Source: Pseudomonas luteola NBRC 103146 (GTDB lineage: Bacteria; Pseudomonadota; Gammaproteobacteria; Pseudomonadales; Pseudomonadaceae). Taken from it: DNA of 64,000 bases. The stretch covers positions 1 to 64,000 of the forward strand of contig NZ_BDAE01000025.1 of the NCBI RefSeq assembly GCF_002091675.1, given 5' to 3'. Position 1 is the first letter of the stretch. Each line of letters starts with the position of its first letter. Position numbers and translations under genes: made by a program. The notes under the pieces were generated by a model. It was not told where the DNA came from. It saw nothing but the letters and a program-made list of their open reading frames with translations, and searched no databases. Of the stretch, positions 1 through 10,722 are shown in pieces.

Positions 1-323
1 AGGGAGGGTGGCTAGCGGGTAAAATGGCAAGGAATAAATCCTGTACCATTTTTCATACCACTCAGCGGGTGTACGAGGGTGTATGCGGGGAGTTACCTAA
101 CGCTGGAATCCCCTCTGCGGAGCATGAGCCATACTCCAGCTATACCGCACATAGTTCCTTACCGGTTGCTCCGTTGGGGTGGGGAGGTATTGCTCCACAG
201 GGAAACGACAAGCATTTGTGGGGATAAGTTGCATTTTTCCGCCCGAATGACTCAAGGCAACAGGCTATTACGGGGACTGGGTACCGTTTTCAGGCCTTAG
301 TGAAATTAATCTGCTGGTAAGGG
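1..323. other. Gene-free region upstream of rpmE2
   Basis: No convincing coding sequence is present. Two overlapping short open frames (24-227 and 79-300) lack a good ribosome binding site and have the uneven composition of chance frames. Several short self-complementary stretches occur but I recognise no riboswitch or RNA family. It may hold the 3' flank of an upstream transcript or a small RNA. Confidence 0.4.
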
Positions 324-351
324 TTGAAAGCCACCGGCAAGACCTTATATT
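324..351 (+). promoter_or_regulatory. Probable sigma70 promoter of rpmE2
   Basis: TTGAAA at 324-329 and TATATT at 346-351 are 16 bp apart and lie about 70 bp before the L31 start codon. The Zur-like box begins 10 bp downstream, at or just after the expected transcription start, where a bound repressor would block transcription. Confidence 0.5.
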
Positions 352-360
352 GGTAATGTA

Positions 361-377
361 TCGTTATAATGTAACGA
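361..377. promoter_or_regulatory. Zur box (zinc-uptake regulator operator)
   Basis: The core GTTATAATGTAAC at 363-375, extended by c/g on both sides, closely matches the known Zur palindrome GTTATAnTATAAC. It lies between the predicted promoter and the gene of a zinc-free L31 paralogue, a classic Zur target. By inference the gene is repressed when zinc is plentiful and expressed when it is scarce. Confidence 0.75.
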
Positions 378-419
378 AGCGGCTCGATGTAGAGTCCAAC
401 CGAGTATCCAGGAGGTACC

Positions 420-683
420 ATGAAACCAAATATTCATCCTAACTATCGGCCAGTGCTTTTCCATGACACCACGGCAGATCATTACTTCCTGATCGGCTCT
501 ACAGCACAGACTGATCGTACCCAGGAATTTGAAGGCAAGACCTATCCCTATGTGGCATTGGACGTGTCCAGTGCTTCGCATCCAATCTATACCGGTGAGC
601 AGCGCCAGTTGAAAAGCGAGGGTCGCGTCTCTAGCTTCAACAAGCGTTTCGCAGGGTTTCCGGGCGGAAGCAAGTCTTCCTAG
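420..683 (+). CDS. rpmE2: 50S ribosomal protein L31 type B (zinc-independent paralogue)
   Basis: This 87-residue protein is a recognisable type B L31: it starts [12 protein letters not shown], carries the conserved central stretch around residues 35-50 and ends near the family motif RFAGF. It contains no cysteine, so it is the C-minus form that lacks the zinc ribbon of ordinary L31. Such paralogues replace zinc-containing L31 on ribosomes during zinc starvation and so release zinc. The start has a perfect AGGAGG 4 bp upstream. A Zur-like box lies 43 bp upstream and a terminator follows directly. The L36 paralogue gene rpmJ2, often its partner, is not next to it here. Confidence 0.93.
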   Translation: MKPNIHPNYRPVLFHDTTADHYFLIGSTAQTDRTQEFEGKTYPYVALDVSSASHPIYTGEQRQLKSEGRVSSFNKRFAGFPGGSKSS

Positions 684-696
684 TAATCCGGCCTCT

Positions 697-729
697 AAAA
701 AAAGCCCTCATGATTTTGAGGGCTTTTTT
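697..729 (+). terminator. Rho-independent terminator of rpmE2
   Basis: A GC-rich hairpin (AAAGCCCTCA / TGAGGGCTTT) is flanked by an A-run and followed by a T-run, 14 bp after the rpmE2 stop. It makes rpmE2 a one-gene transcript and may work in both directions. Confidence 0.9.
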
Positions 730-806
730 ATGTCTGAATGAAGGAATGGCTGGCGGTAAGCGGGGTCCTCTTTTAATCAGCTTGAAAAAGCAAAAGGGGA
801 TACCTG

Positions 807-1784
807 ATGAAAGCACGCAATCTAGATAGCGCCATTGTGGTCATTACTGGCGCTTCCAGCGGAATTGGTCGGGCCACCGCTCAGGCGTTTGCACAACAGG
901 GGGCTTGCCTGGTATTGGCTGCTCGAGATAAGGCGGCATTAGACGATACGGTTTCCGAGTGTCTTCTCCTGGGAGGCCGGGCGATTGGTGTGCCTACGGA
1001 TGTCACGTTGATGGAGTCAGTCTCGCAATTGGCCGAGCGTGCGCTGGAATTTGGACGCGGACGGATTGATATCTGGGTCAACAATGCGGGTATCGGTGCG
1101 GTAGGCAAGTTTGATGAGACGCCTTTTGAGGCGCATGAACGCGTCGTGCAGACCGACCTTCTAGGCTATCTGCGTGGCGCCTACGCCGTTGTGCCGGTTT
1201 TCAAACGGCAAGGGTCAGGGGTTTTGATCAATACCTTATCGGTAGGCAGCTGGGTACCGCTTCCCTATGCAGTGGCCTATTCGGCTGCCAAGTCAGGCCT
1301 GAGAGGGTTTACCGAAGCCTTGAGAGGCGAGCTTACGCGCTGGTCCGATATTCATGTCTGCGATGTTTACCCTGCGTTCATCGATACGCCAGGGCTGCGA
1401 GACGGCGGTAATTACAGTGGAAGGACAATAAAGCCTACGCCACCTGTTTATGATGCTCGAAAGGTCGCCAGAGCCATCCTCTCCATGGCGCGTTATCCAC
1501 GCAAGTCTACGACAGTAGGGCAGGCCGCCACGGTACTTCGTGCAGCCCATGCGCTGGTGCCTGGTTATGCTCGGCTGTCCCGGATCTTTATGGATCGCGC
1601 CTTGAGTCGAATGGAGCCGGTAGAGCACTCCTCGGGCAATCTGTTCAGCCCTCCCAGTGGCAATCGCAGTGTCGATGGAGGATGGCGTCGTCCTGATGAG
1701 CGCATGGTCGTGGCAGCAACCAGTGCTGCGGCGCTAGTGTTTGGGGCGTACCTGTACCGGCGACTGACGGAGCGGTCAGATTGA
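807..1784 (+). CDS. SDR family oxidoreductase with C-terminal membrane anchor
   Basis: A 325-residue classical short-chain dehydrogenase/reductase. The nucleotide-binding motif TGASSGIG is at residues 14-21, NNAG follows near residue 92, and the catalytic YxxxK appears as YSAAK with a serine upstream in the TLSVGSW segment. SDRs of this type are usually about 250 residues; the extra C-terminus ends in a hydrophobic segment (VVAATSAAALVFGAYLY) and a basic tail, suggesting membrane attachment. Substrate cannot be told from sequence. A purine-rich Shine-Dalgarno (AAAAGGGGA) precedes the start. It is convergent with metR, only 3 bp away. Confidence 0.85.
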   Translation: MKARNLDSAIVVITGASSGIGRATAQAFAQQGACLVLAARDKAALDDTVSECLLLGGRAIGVPTDVTLMESVSQLAERALEFGRGRIDIWVNNAGIGAVGKFDETPFEAHERVVQTDLLGYLRGAYAVVPVFKRQGSGVLINTLSVGSWVPLPYAVAYSAAKSGLRGFTEALRGELTRWSDIHVCDVYPAFIDTPGLRDGGNYSGRTIKPTPPVYDARKVARAILSMARYPRKSTTVGQAATVLRAAHALVPGYARLSRIFMDRALSRMEPVEHSSGNLFSPPSGNRSVDGGWRRPDERMVVAATSAAALVFGAYLYRRLTERSD

Positions 1785-1787
1785 TCC

Positions 1788-2705
1788 CTAACGTGCCGCA
1801 CTGACGCCTTCAAGCGTAGCGAAGGATGTGTCCTTGGCTGTTAGTAAAAAGTCCTGCATGAAGGGAGCTTCCAGCATGTCCTCTCGAATACCGGCATACA
1901 GTGTGGCATACAAGCCTTTCTCACCCAGACGCTTCGCGGTCACATAGCCACGCGAGCTGTACTCATGGAGCGCCCAGTTAGGAAGACAACATACGCCCCG
2001 GCCGGATGCTACCAACTGCAGCATCATGACCGTCAGCTCTGCCGTACGTATGCCAGCAGGCTCGACGCCGGCCGGGTCGAGAAATTGCCTGAAGATATCC
2101 AGACGCTCACGGTCGACCGGATAGGTGATCTGCGTTTCTTCAGCCAGATCCTCAGGCACGATGTAAGGCTTGCCAGCTAAGGGATGCTGGTTGGCCATGG
2201 CTAGCTGCGCTTCATAAGTAAAAAGCGGAATGTAAGTGATGCCGGTGAGATCAATCGGGTCTGACGTGACGACAAGGTCAAGATCGCCACGTGCCAGGGC
2301 TGGTAGCGGGGCGAATGAAAAGCCCGAGGCGAGATCCATCTCCACTTCAGCCCAGGAATCACGAAACTGATCAATGGTAGGCATCAGCCACTGAAAGCAG
2401 CTATGGCATTCAATGGCAATGTTGAGGCGCCCGGCAGTGCCGCCAGCAAAGCGTGACAGGTCACGTTCCGCACTGCGAAGCTGAGGTAATACCGCATCGG
2501 CCAATTGCAGGAGGCGCAGGCCGGCACTGGTAAAGCGCACTGGCTTGGTCTTGCGGACGAACAGGCTCAGACCAAGGCGCTCTTCAAGCTCTTTGAACTG
2601 ATGAGACAGTGCAGATTGGGTCAGATGAAGACGTTCGGCAGCTTCGACAAGGCTGTCAGCCTCACGCAGTGCGTGTAACGTTTTCAAGTGACGAAGTTCG
2701 AGCAT
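1788..2705 (-). CDS. metR: LysR-type transcriptional regulator MetR
   Basis: A 305-residue LysR protein with an N-terminal winged helix-turn-helix (residues 1-60, including LTQSALSHQF) and a C-terminal effector-binding domain. The stretch IECHSCFQWLMP near residue 97 and the EVEMDLASG segment are typical of MetR, the homocysteine-responsive activator of methionine synthase genes. No met structural gene lies in this window, so its targets are elsewhere. It is transcribed away from its promoter region at 2706-2768, next to glpD, which is also the arrangement I recall for Pseudomonas aeruginosa. Confidence 0.85.
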   Translation of the reverse strand: MLELRHLKTLHALREADSLVEAAERLHLTQSALSHQFKELEERLGLSLFVRKTKPVRFTSAGLRLLQLADAVLPQLRSAERDLSRFAGGTAGRLNIAIECHSCFQWLMPTIDQFRDSWAEVEMDLASGFSFAPLPALARGDLDLVVTSDPIDLTGITYIPLFTYEAQLAMANQHPLAGKPYIVPEDLAEETQITYPVDRERLDIFRQFLDPAGVEPAGIRTAELTVMMLQLVASGRGVCCLPNWALHEYSSRGYVTAKRLGEKGLYATLYAGIREDMLEAPFMQDFLLTAKDTSFATLEGVSAAR

Positions 2706-2768
2706 GGCCTGGATCCTGATGAGTGCAGCAGGTATCCATTATGAATGATTTCCAAGCCAAGGAGGGCA

Positions 2769-2806
2769 TGAATGAAACTGGCTCATGATTCGGCCAGTTT
2801 CATTCA
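2769..2806. repeat. Perfect 14-bp inverted repeat between metR and glpD
   Basis: TGAATGAAACTGGC at 2769-2782 is repeated as its exact reverse complement at 2793-2806 with a 10-base loop. It begins 8 bp after the glpD stop, so it most likely folds in the 3' end of the glp transcript as a terminator or stabiliser, although no T-run follows. It could instead be an operator for metR, since it contains TGAA and TTCA half-sites. Confidence 0.6.
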
Positions 2807-2814
2807 CGTATCCA

Positions 2815-4356
2815 TTACGCTGCTGCGTGACTGGCCTTGCGGATATCCAGACTGCCTAGATAGGTTTCCAGCTTGGTCTTGTCACCAGGGGTAAACTCAA
2901 GGCCCAGCTTGGTCCGGCGCCAGAGTATGTCGTCTGCCGCGTTGGCCCATTCGTAAGCATGGAGATAATCCACTTCACGCGCATACAGGTCCGCCCCCAG
3001 GCATTCGCCTAGGTCGGCCATTTGCGTAACGCCTTCCAATAGCTTGCGCGTGCGGTTGCCATAGGTGGTTGACCAGCGCTGGGCAAGTGCTGCTGGCAAA
3101 TCCTTGACCTGTGCCTGTAACTGTTTGGCCAGTGCTTCAGGCGTCGTCATGTCTTCTCCGCCCGGTAGCGTAGCCTTGGCTGTCCAAGGCTGTCCCATCG
3201 TCTTGAAGAACGGCTGCAACTGCTGCATGGCCGACTCGGCCAGCTTGCGGTACGTGGTCAGTTTTCCACCAAAGACCGACAGCAAAGGCGCATCGTTTTC
3301 AGGAGCCGACAGTGACAGGGTGTAGTCACGAGTAATGGCTGAAGGATTGTCTGACTCGTCATCACACAGGGGACGTACGCCCGAGAACGTATGCAGGACG
3401 TCACTGCGGGTCAGCTTGTGGCGGAAGTGTGCGTTTGCCACACCCAGGATGTAGTCAGTTTCCTGCTCGGTAATCTGTACGTTGGCTGGATCACCTTTGT
3501 ACTCACGATCCGTGGTACCAATCATGGTGTAACGACCCAGGTACGGAATCGCAAAGACAATCCGACGATCTTCGTTCTGCATGATGTAGGCATGATCGCC
3601 TTCATATAGCTTGGGCACGACGATGTGGCTGCCTTGAATCAGTCGAATACCATAGGGCGAGCGCTCTTTGATGTTTTCGCGAACGATCTGGGCAACCCAT
3701 GGACCTGCCGCATTGACCAGGGCTTTTGCCTTAATCGAGAAGGTACTGCCGTCTTCACGCTGAAGGGTCAGGTGCCACAGTTTGTTGGCGCGATGGGCGC
3801 TTGTGCAGGTGGTGCGGGTATGAATATGGGCGCCACGCTCGCGGGCAGCCATGGCGTTGAGTACAACGAGGCGTGCATCGTCTACCCAGCAGTCCGAATA
3901 CTCGAAACCCTGGTTGATATCACTGACCAGAGGGCTATCGGAACCGAACCGAAGACCACGGGAGGCGGGGAGCTTTTCACGCTTGCCCAGGTGGTCATAA
4001 AGGAAGAGACCTGCGCGAATCATCCAGGCCGGACGCAGATGTGGCCGGTGCGGCAGGACGAAGCGCATGGGCTTGACGATATGCGGAGCCTTGGCCAGCA
4101 GTACCTCGCGTTCGGCCAACGCTTCGCGTACCAGTCGAAATTCATAATGTTCGAGATAACGCAGGCCACCATGAATCAGCTTGCTGCTGGCCGAGGAGGT
4201 ATGTCTCGCCAGGTCGTCACGTTCGCAGAGAAAGACGGACAAGTTACGGCCTGCGGCATCGGCTGCAATACCAACACCATTGATACCACCGCCGATCACG
4301 GCGATGTCGTAGATCTCGGAAAGGGGCGGCGTCCCGAGCAAAGTGGACTGAGGCAT
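2815..4356 (-). CDS. glpD: Aerobic glycerol-3-phosphate dehydrogenase
   Basis: A 513-residue FAD flavoprotein that oxidises glycerol-3-phosphate to dihydroxyacetone phosphate at the inner membrane and passes electrons to quinone. The FAD-binding motif GGGINGVGIA is near residue 22, and SSASSKLIHGGLRYLE is the family signature. Length and the C-terminal helical domain match the family. A good ribosome site (AGGAGA) precedes ATG. It is the last gene of the glpF-glpK-glpR-glpD group, all on the minus strand, and has its own upstream region with GlpR-type dyads, so it can be transcribed separately from glpR. Confidence 0.95.
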   Translation of the reverse strand: MPQSTLLGTPPLSEIYDIAVIGGGINGVGIAADAAGRNLSVFLCERDDLARHTSSASSKLIHGGLRYLEHYEFRLVREALAEREVLLAKAPHIVKPMRFVLPHRPHLRPAWMIRAGLFLYDHLGKREKLPASRGLRFGSDSPLVSDINQGFEYSDCWVDDARLVVLNAMAARERGAHIHTRTTCTSAHRANKLWHLTLQREDGSTFSIKAKALVNAAGPWVAQIVRENIKERSPYGIRLIQGSHIVVPKLYEGDHAYIMQNEDRRIVFAIPYLGRYTMIGTTDREYKGDPANVQITEQETDYILGVANAHFRHKLTRSDVLHTFSGVRPLCDDESDNPSAITRDYTLSLSAPENDAPLLSVFGGKLTTYRKLAESAMQQLQPFFKTMGQPWTAKATLPGGEDMTTPEALAKQLQAQVKDLPAALAQRWSTTYGNRTRKLLEGVTQMADLGECLGADLYAREVDYLHAYEWANAADDILWRRTKLGLEFTPGDKTKLETYLGSLDIRKASHAAA

Positions 4357-4374
4357 GGGCGTCTCCTGTTATAA

Positions 4375-4401
4375 ACGAACATCAATGTTCGTATTCGAAC
4401 A
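4375..4401. promoter_or_regulatory. GlpR operator pair upstream of glpD
   Basis: Two overlapping dyads occur: ACGAACA-TCAA-TGTTCGT at 4375-4392 and TGTTCG-TATT-CGAACA at 4386-4401. They share the central TGTTCG half-site. Their form matches the TTCGnnnnCGAA-like operators of GlpR in pseudomonads. Their place 20-45 bp before the glpD start suggests repression by GlpR and release by glycerol-3-phosphate. A further half-site (AACGAACTT) lies at about 4467-4475. Confidence 0.7.
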
Positions 4402-4509
4402 ATCGTAGACAAAAGAGTTGCCTTGCGCCAGTCGTAAACCGATAAAAAAACTCTAAAAGGAAAATAAACGAACTTAAATGAATTAAATGTGAAAGGCCTG
4501 ACACTCTGG

Positions 4510-5265
4510 TCAGGCGATTTCAAGACGGACTTTGAATTGAGAGAGCAGCCGGGTAAAGGCTTCGTCTGGTTGAGACTCGGTAAAGAGCACATCGATCTGC
4601 TCAAGCGAGCCCAGGCGAATCATGGCGCTGCGTCCGAATTTACTGGAGTCGGCTGCCAGAAAGACCTTGCGCGCGTTTTCGAAAATGGCCTGTGAAACGC
4701 GAACCTCCTGATAATTGAAATCCAGCAGAGTGCCGTCTTCATCGATGCCGCTGATGCCAACCAGCGCGTAGTCCACTTTGAATTGCTTGATGAAGTCAGC
4801 CGTCGCCTGGCCTACCACGCCGCCGTCACTGCGCACGCTGCCACCTGCAATCAGGACTTCGAAGTCCTCTTTCGCGCTAAGGATGTTCGCAACATGGAGG
4901 TTGTTCGTAATGATCTTCAGGCTACGGTGATTGAGCAGCGCGTGAGCGATCGCTTCGGTCGTCGTACCGATGTTAATGAACAATGAGGCATGATCCGGGA
5001 CCTGTGCTGCAACGGCCTCCGCGATACGACGCTTCTCATCACGCATTTGTCCAGCGCGCATGGTGTAAGCCGTGTTTTCCACGCTGGAGTCATGGGCGGC
5101 ACCACCGTGATAACGACGCAGCAAACCGCTTTCGGCCAGCTGGTTGATGTCTCGACGAATCGTCTGGGGGGTTACGGTGAAATGCTGGGCAAGCTCCTCG
5201 ATGCTGACATAGCCACGCTCGCGGACAAGGTCCAGGATGTTCTGCTGACGGGGCGCCAGGCTCAT
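4510..5265 (-). CDS. glpR: DeoR-type repressor of the glycerol regulon
   Basis: A 251-residue DeoR-family regulator: an N-terminal winged helix-turn-helix (residues 5-55, with [20 protein letters not shown]) and a C-terminal sugar-phosphate sensor domain with the [12 protein letters not shown] and ITNNLHVA segments. The frame is open upstream to 5394, but ATG at 5265 has a clear GAAGGAAG ribosome site and gives the usual family length. It is predicted to repress glpF-glpK and glpD until glycerol-3-phosphate binds. It lies between glpK and glpD. Confidence 0.92.
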   Translation of the reverse strand: MSLAPRQQNILDLVRERGYVSIEELAQHFTVTPQTIRRDINQLAESGLLRRYHGGAAHDSSVENTAYTMRAGQMRDEKRRIAEAVAAQVPDHASLFINIGTTTEAIAHALLNHRSLKIITNNLHVANILSAKEDFEVLIAGGSVRSDGGVVGQATADFIKQFKVDYALVGISGIDEDGTLLDFNYQEVRVSQAIFENARKVFLAADSSKFGRSAMIRLGSLEQIDVLFTESQPDEAFTRLLSQFKVRLEIA

Positions 5266-5356
5266 GCAATCTTCCTTCAACGGTGGTTTGACAGGAAGAA
5301 TGCCGTAGCGAGGCGCCGGGCGCCAGTTCAGTGCATCAACTTCATCGTCCTGATGT

Positions 5357-5382
5357 GAAAAGGGCGACTTCCCAGTCGCCCC
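5357..5382 (-). terminator. Terminator between glpK and glpR
   Basis: On the minus strand GGGCGACT-GGGA-AGTCGCCC (5381-5362) is followed by TTTTC, 12 bases after the glpK stop codon. It would end or attenuate the glpF-glpK transcript before glpR. Confidence 0.85.
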
Positions 5383-5393
5383 GTCCAATGACA

Positions 5394-7807
<2,414 letters not shown>

Positions 7808-7867
7808 ACGAGGAGCCTCTTGATTGTTGTATTTATTGCGGTAGTAGAAAAAAAGTGAAACTACATC

Positions 7868-7910
7868 CTTTCGGAAACGAAAAGTTAGTTTCAAAATCGA
7901 ACGTTGTCAA
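7868..7910 (-). promoter_or_regulatory. glpF promoter with GlpR-type operator
   Basis: On the minus strand a perfect TTGACA (7910-7905) is 17 bp from TAACTT (7887-7882). A dyad TTTCG-TTTC-CGAAA (7882-7869) begins at the -10 element and covers the likely transcription start. It resembles the dyads upstream of glpD, so repression by GlpR is likely. Confidence 0.65.
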
Positions 7911-8110
7911 AGGTTCTTCTTTCATCCCCATAGAAAATTGTGATGAGCGAAGCAGGATATTTTATGACAGGCAAAACACTTGTTTGAAAGGGAACTTTAT
8001 AAGGCGTGTTTCAGGTCACGCTTGCGGGACGCCCCAAGTAAGGCATTACCAGGCTTTACACGCTACAAAGGCAGAGACAAACTGAATCATAAAGCCACAA
8101 GGATAATGGC

Positions 8111-8581
8111 ATGACACCAGCGATAAACCTGCTTAAAAAGTACAAGATAGAGCATCGCGTGCTCAGTTATGTACACGATCCCAAAGCCGCTTCGTATGGA
8201 CTTGAGGCGGCAGACAAGCTTGGACTTGAACCCGTCCGGGTGTTCAAAACATTGTTGGCTGCTACCGAGAAGGAAGAGTTGCTGGTGGCTATCGTTCCGG
8301 TAGGTGGCAGTCTTGACCTGAAAGCCTTGGCTCATGCGGCGTCTGTCAAAAAGGCAGACATGGCGAATCCTCAGGTAGCCCAACGTGCTACCGGCTACCT
8401 GGTAGGCGGAATCAGCCCGTTGGGGCAGAAGAAACGCTTGAGAACGTTCATTGACAGCAGTGCCGAGCGGTTTCCTACCATTTATGTCAGTGCAGGCAGA
8501 CGTGGCCTTGAAGTGGAGCTGTCTGCCCAGGCGCTGGCTAGCCTGACCGCAGGGCAGTTTGCCGAGATTGCACGGGAGTAA
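8111..8581 (+). CDS. ybaK: Cys-tRNA(Pro)/Cys-tRNA(Cys) deacylase, YbaK type
   Basis: A 156-residue YbaK/EbsC-family protein. These single-domain editing enzymes hydrolyse Cys-tRNA(Pro) mischarged by prolyl-tRNA synthetase. The conserved lysine is K46 in VFKTLLA, and the GGISPLGQKKRLRTFID segment is typical of YbaK. Length is normal. It has its own intergenic region after the divergent glpF promoter and is followed by about 300 bp without a gene. Confidence 0.92.
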   Translation: MTPAINLLKKYKIEHRVLSYVHDPKAASYGLEAADKLGLEPVRVFKTLLAATEKEELLVAIVPVGGSLDLKALAHAASVKKADMANPQVAQRATGYLVGGISPLGQKKRLRTFIDSSAERFPTIYVSAGRRGLEVELSAQALASLTAGQFAEIARE

Positions 8582-8899
8582 TGTGCAGGTTCTCTGCTCG
8601 TACGGGTAGCGGGCAAATGAAGTCCTTTCAACTGAGTTGACCAATCGATTCACTGCGCTATGGTCAATTATTGCCGCTCTGGTGTTTTCCCTTGATCGCT
8701 ATCTGGCTGCTCGCTATTACAGCGGGCTTTGAGTGTGCCCGTAGCGGTTGGTGACAAGAGTGCCGATGATCCGAGAGATCCTACGCAGAGCGAGTTGCCG
8801 GACCAGTTTAACTGTCATAGCTGGTGAACTGTACATTGTGACGTAGGCACGTTTCGCTCATGCTGTACGAAGAACTCAAAAGAAAAGATGGAGCAAACC
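8582..8899. other. Intergenic region, no gene seen
   Basis: About 318 bp between ybaK and the phzF-like gene hold no credible open frame, no clear terminator and no repeat that I can support. It presumably carries the promoter of the downstream gene. Confidence 0.4.
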
Positions 8900-9685
8900 A
8901 TGCAACTCGACTTTCACCAAATCGATGCCTTCGCTGATCGTCCGTTCGCGGGTAATCCAGCGATGGTCTACCGTCTCGATGCATGGTTGCCGGACGATCT
9001 GATGCAGAAGATTGCCGCTGAGCATAATCTGGCGGAAACGGCCTTTATCCGTCGGGAGGGTGATGTCTGGCGCATTCGGTGGTTTACCCCAAAGGTTGAA
9101 ATACCGTTGTGTGGCCATGCGACGCTGGCAGCGGCTCATGTACTGTTTACTGTTTATGAGGAAGCGGGAGAAAAGATCGAATTCATTTCCCGCTCCGGCA
9201 CCTTGCGTGCCTATAAGGAAGAGGATGGGCTTCTGGCGCTGGATTTTCCCGCACAAATTCCAAGTGAGATCGGTTCCACACCAGAGCTGGAGCGTGCATT
9301 AGGCGTTAGTCCGGTCGATGTACTGGGCGCAGATAAGCTACTGGTTCTCTTGGAGTCGGAGGAGGCGGTGCACAACTGCAAGCCTGACTTTGCGGCTCTG
9401 GCGCGCCTGCGTTGGCCGGGTGTTATTATCACCGCTCGAGGTGAGCGGTATGATTTCGTGTCCCGTTTCTTTGCGCCTGGTATTGGCATCAATGAGGACC
9501 CGGTGACTGGCTCGGCTCATTGTAGCCTTATTCCCTATTGGTCTCGTCGCCTGGCGAAGCGGATGCTGCGGGCCTACCAGTGCTCGGAGCGGGGCGGGGA
9601 ACTCTGGTGCCGTCTGGATGGCGAGCGCGTGAGCATCGCGGGTCACGCTCGTCGCGTCGCCAGTGGTCGTCTATTGCTGGATTGA
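8900..9685 (+). CDS. PhzF-family isomerase-like protein
   Basis: A 261-residue member of the PhzF/diaminopimelate-epimerase-fold family. The motifs are visible: the N-terminal DAFADRPFAGNPA, the presumed catalytic glutamate in NLAETAF, WFTPKVEIPLCGHATLA, and the C-terminal EDPVTGSAHC. It is not part of a phenazine cluster, so a phenazine role is unlikely; many housekeeping homologues exist with unknown substrates. ATG at 8900 is preferred over ATG at 8888 because the GGAG at 8890-8893 has ideal spacing to it. It ends 3 bp from the convergent ABC ATPase gene. Confidence 0.85.
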   Translation: MQLDFHQIDAFADRPFAGNPAMVYRLDAWLPDDLMQKIAAEHNLAETAFIRREGDVWRIRWFTPKVEIPLCGHATLAAAHVLFTVYEEAGEKIEFISRSGTLRAYKEEDGLLALDFPAQIPSEIGSTPELERALGVSPVDVLGADKLLVLLESEEAVHNCKPDFAALARLRWPGVIITARGERYDFVSRFFAPGIGINEDPVTGSAHCSLIPYWSRRLAKRMLRAYQCSERGGELWCRLDGERVSIAGHARRVASGRLLLD

Positions 9686-9687
9686 CG

Positions 9688-10722
9688 TTATGTGGCGCTG
9701 AAGGTTGTCAGCGCCGTTCTCTTGAGCGCAATTCCGATCTGTTCACCGATGCTGTGCTCAATAAAACCTGGGAAGGACGCTTCGAGGCGTGCTCCTGACG
9801 CAAGCGCTAGTTGATAGCGGGTGCTTGCACCTAGAAATACCTGGTTGACCACCTGCGCAGTCAACGTGCTCGCGGGGCTATAGAGGATGTCGTCAGGCCG
9901 AAGGAGAACGCGAAGCTCATCGCCTTCCTCGAACGCTTTGTTCCTGGCCCTGACAACCCCAAGTTCCGTTCTGATCGATTCTGAGTCGACGGCACGACCC
10001 GGAATGAAAAATCCCTGGCCTACAAACGTTGCCACAAAGGGCGTGGCAGGGGTCTGATAGAGGTGCCCAGGTGTATCCCATTGCTCAAGATGGCCATGCT
10101 GAAAAACCCCCACCTTGTCACTTACCGCAAACGCTTCTTCCTGGTCATGAGTCACCAGGATGGCGCTGGTGCCTCGAGCTTTTAGAATATCCCGGACTTC
10201 GCTGCTGAGCGATCGACGAAGCTCTACGTCCAGGTTGGAAAAAGGTTCATCCATCAATAACAGGCGAGGCGACGGTGCCAAGGCGCGAGCCAAGGCAACA
10301 CGCTGCTGTTGACCACCTGACAGCTCATGAGGATAGCGTTTAGCCAGCTGCTCCAGTTTGACCAGGGCCATCAGCTCACCCACGATGCGCTCGCGCTCGG
10401 GATGCTTGCGAATACCAAAGGCGATGTTGTCACCTACGTTCAGGTGAGGAAAAAGAGCATAGTCCTGAAAGACCATGCCGATCTCGCGCCGCTCTGGCGC
10501 CAGGGTAAACCCCGCTCGGGAAATGACCCGATCGGCGAGACGGATTTCGCCCTGCATGACAGGCTCGAATCCGGCGATGGCGCGCAGCGTCGTGGTTTTC
10601 CCGCATCCCGATGGACCAAGCAGACAGCCAATCTCTCCTGACTCAAGAGACAGGCTCAGGTCGCTTACGATCGTACTGCCACCGTAGCCGCAGGCCAGAT
10701 GGCTGAGCGTGAGAATGCTCAT
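9688..10722 (-). CDS. ABC transporter ATP-binding protein, FbpC/PotA-like, without permease
   Basis: A 344-residue importer-type ATPase: Walker [10 protein letters not shown] near residue 36, Q-loop VFQDYALF, signature LSGGQQQR, Walker B LLLMDEP and switch H in THDQEE, followed by a C-terminal TOBE-like domain from about residue 240. Overall closest in pattern to Fe3+ (FbpC) or polyamine/spermidine ATPases. No permease or binding protein gene is nearby. Its start overlaps the argF stop by 4 bp, so the two are translationally coupled. The same argF-ATPase pairing is, as I recall, present in P. aeruginosa. Partner permease and substrate are unknown. Confidence 0.88.
   Translation of the reverse strand: MSILTLSHLACGYGGSTIVSDLSLSLESGEIGCLLGPSGCGKTTTLRAIAGFEPVMQGEIRLADRVISRAGFTLAPERREIGMVFQDYALFPHLNVGDNIAFGIRKHPERERIVGELMALVKLEQLAKRYPHELSGGQQQRVALARALAPSPRLLLMDEPFSNLDVELRRSLSSEVRDILKARGTSAILVTHDQEEAFAVSDKVGVFQHGHLEQWDTPGHLYQTPATPFVATFVGQGFFIPGRAVDSESIRTELGVVRARNKAFEEGDELRVLLRPDDILYSPASTLTAQVVNQVFLGASTRYQLALASGARLEASFPGFIEHSIGEQIGIALKRTALTTFSAT

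Noticed and set aside
24-300. Two overlapping short open frames at the left edge
   Set aside because: No ribosome site and no recognisable protein; frames differ and neither has coding character.
3625-4374. 249-codon frame opposite glpD
   Set aside because: Antisense shadow of a well-conserved gene; no ribosome site.
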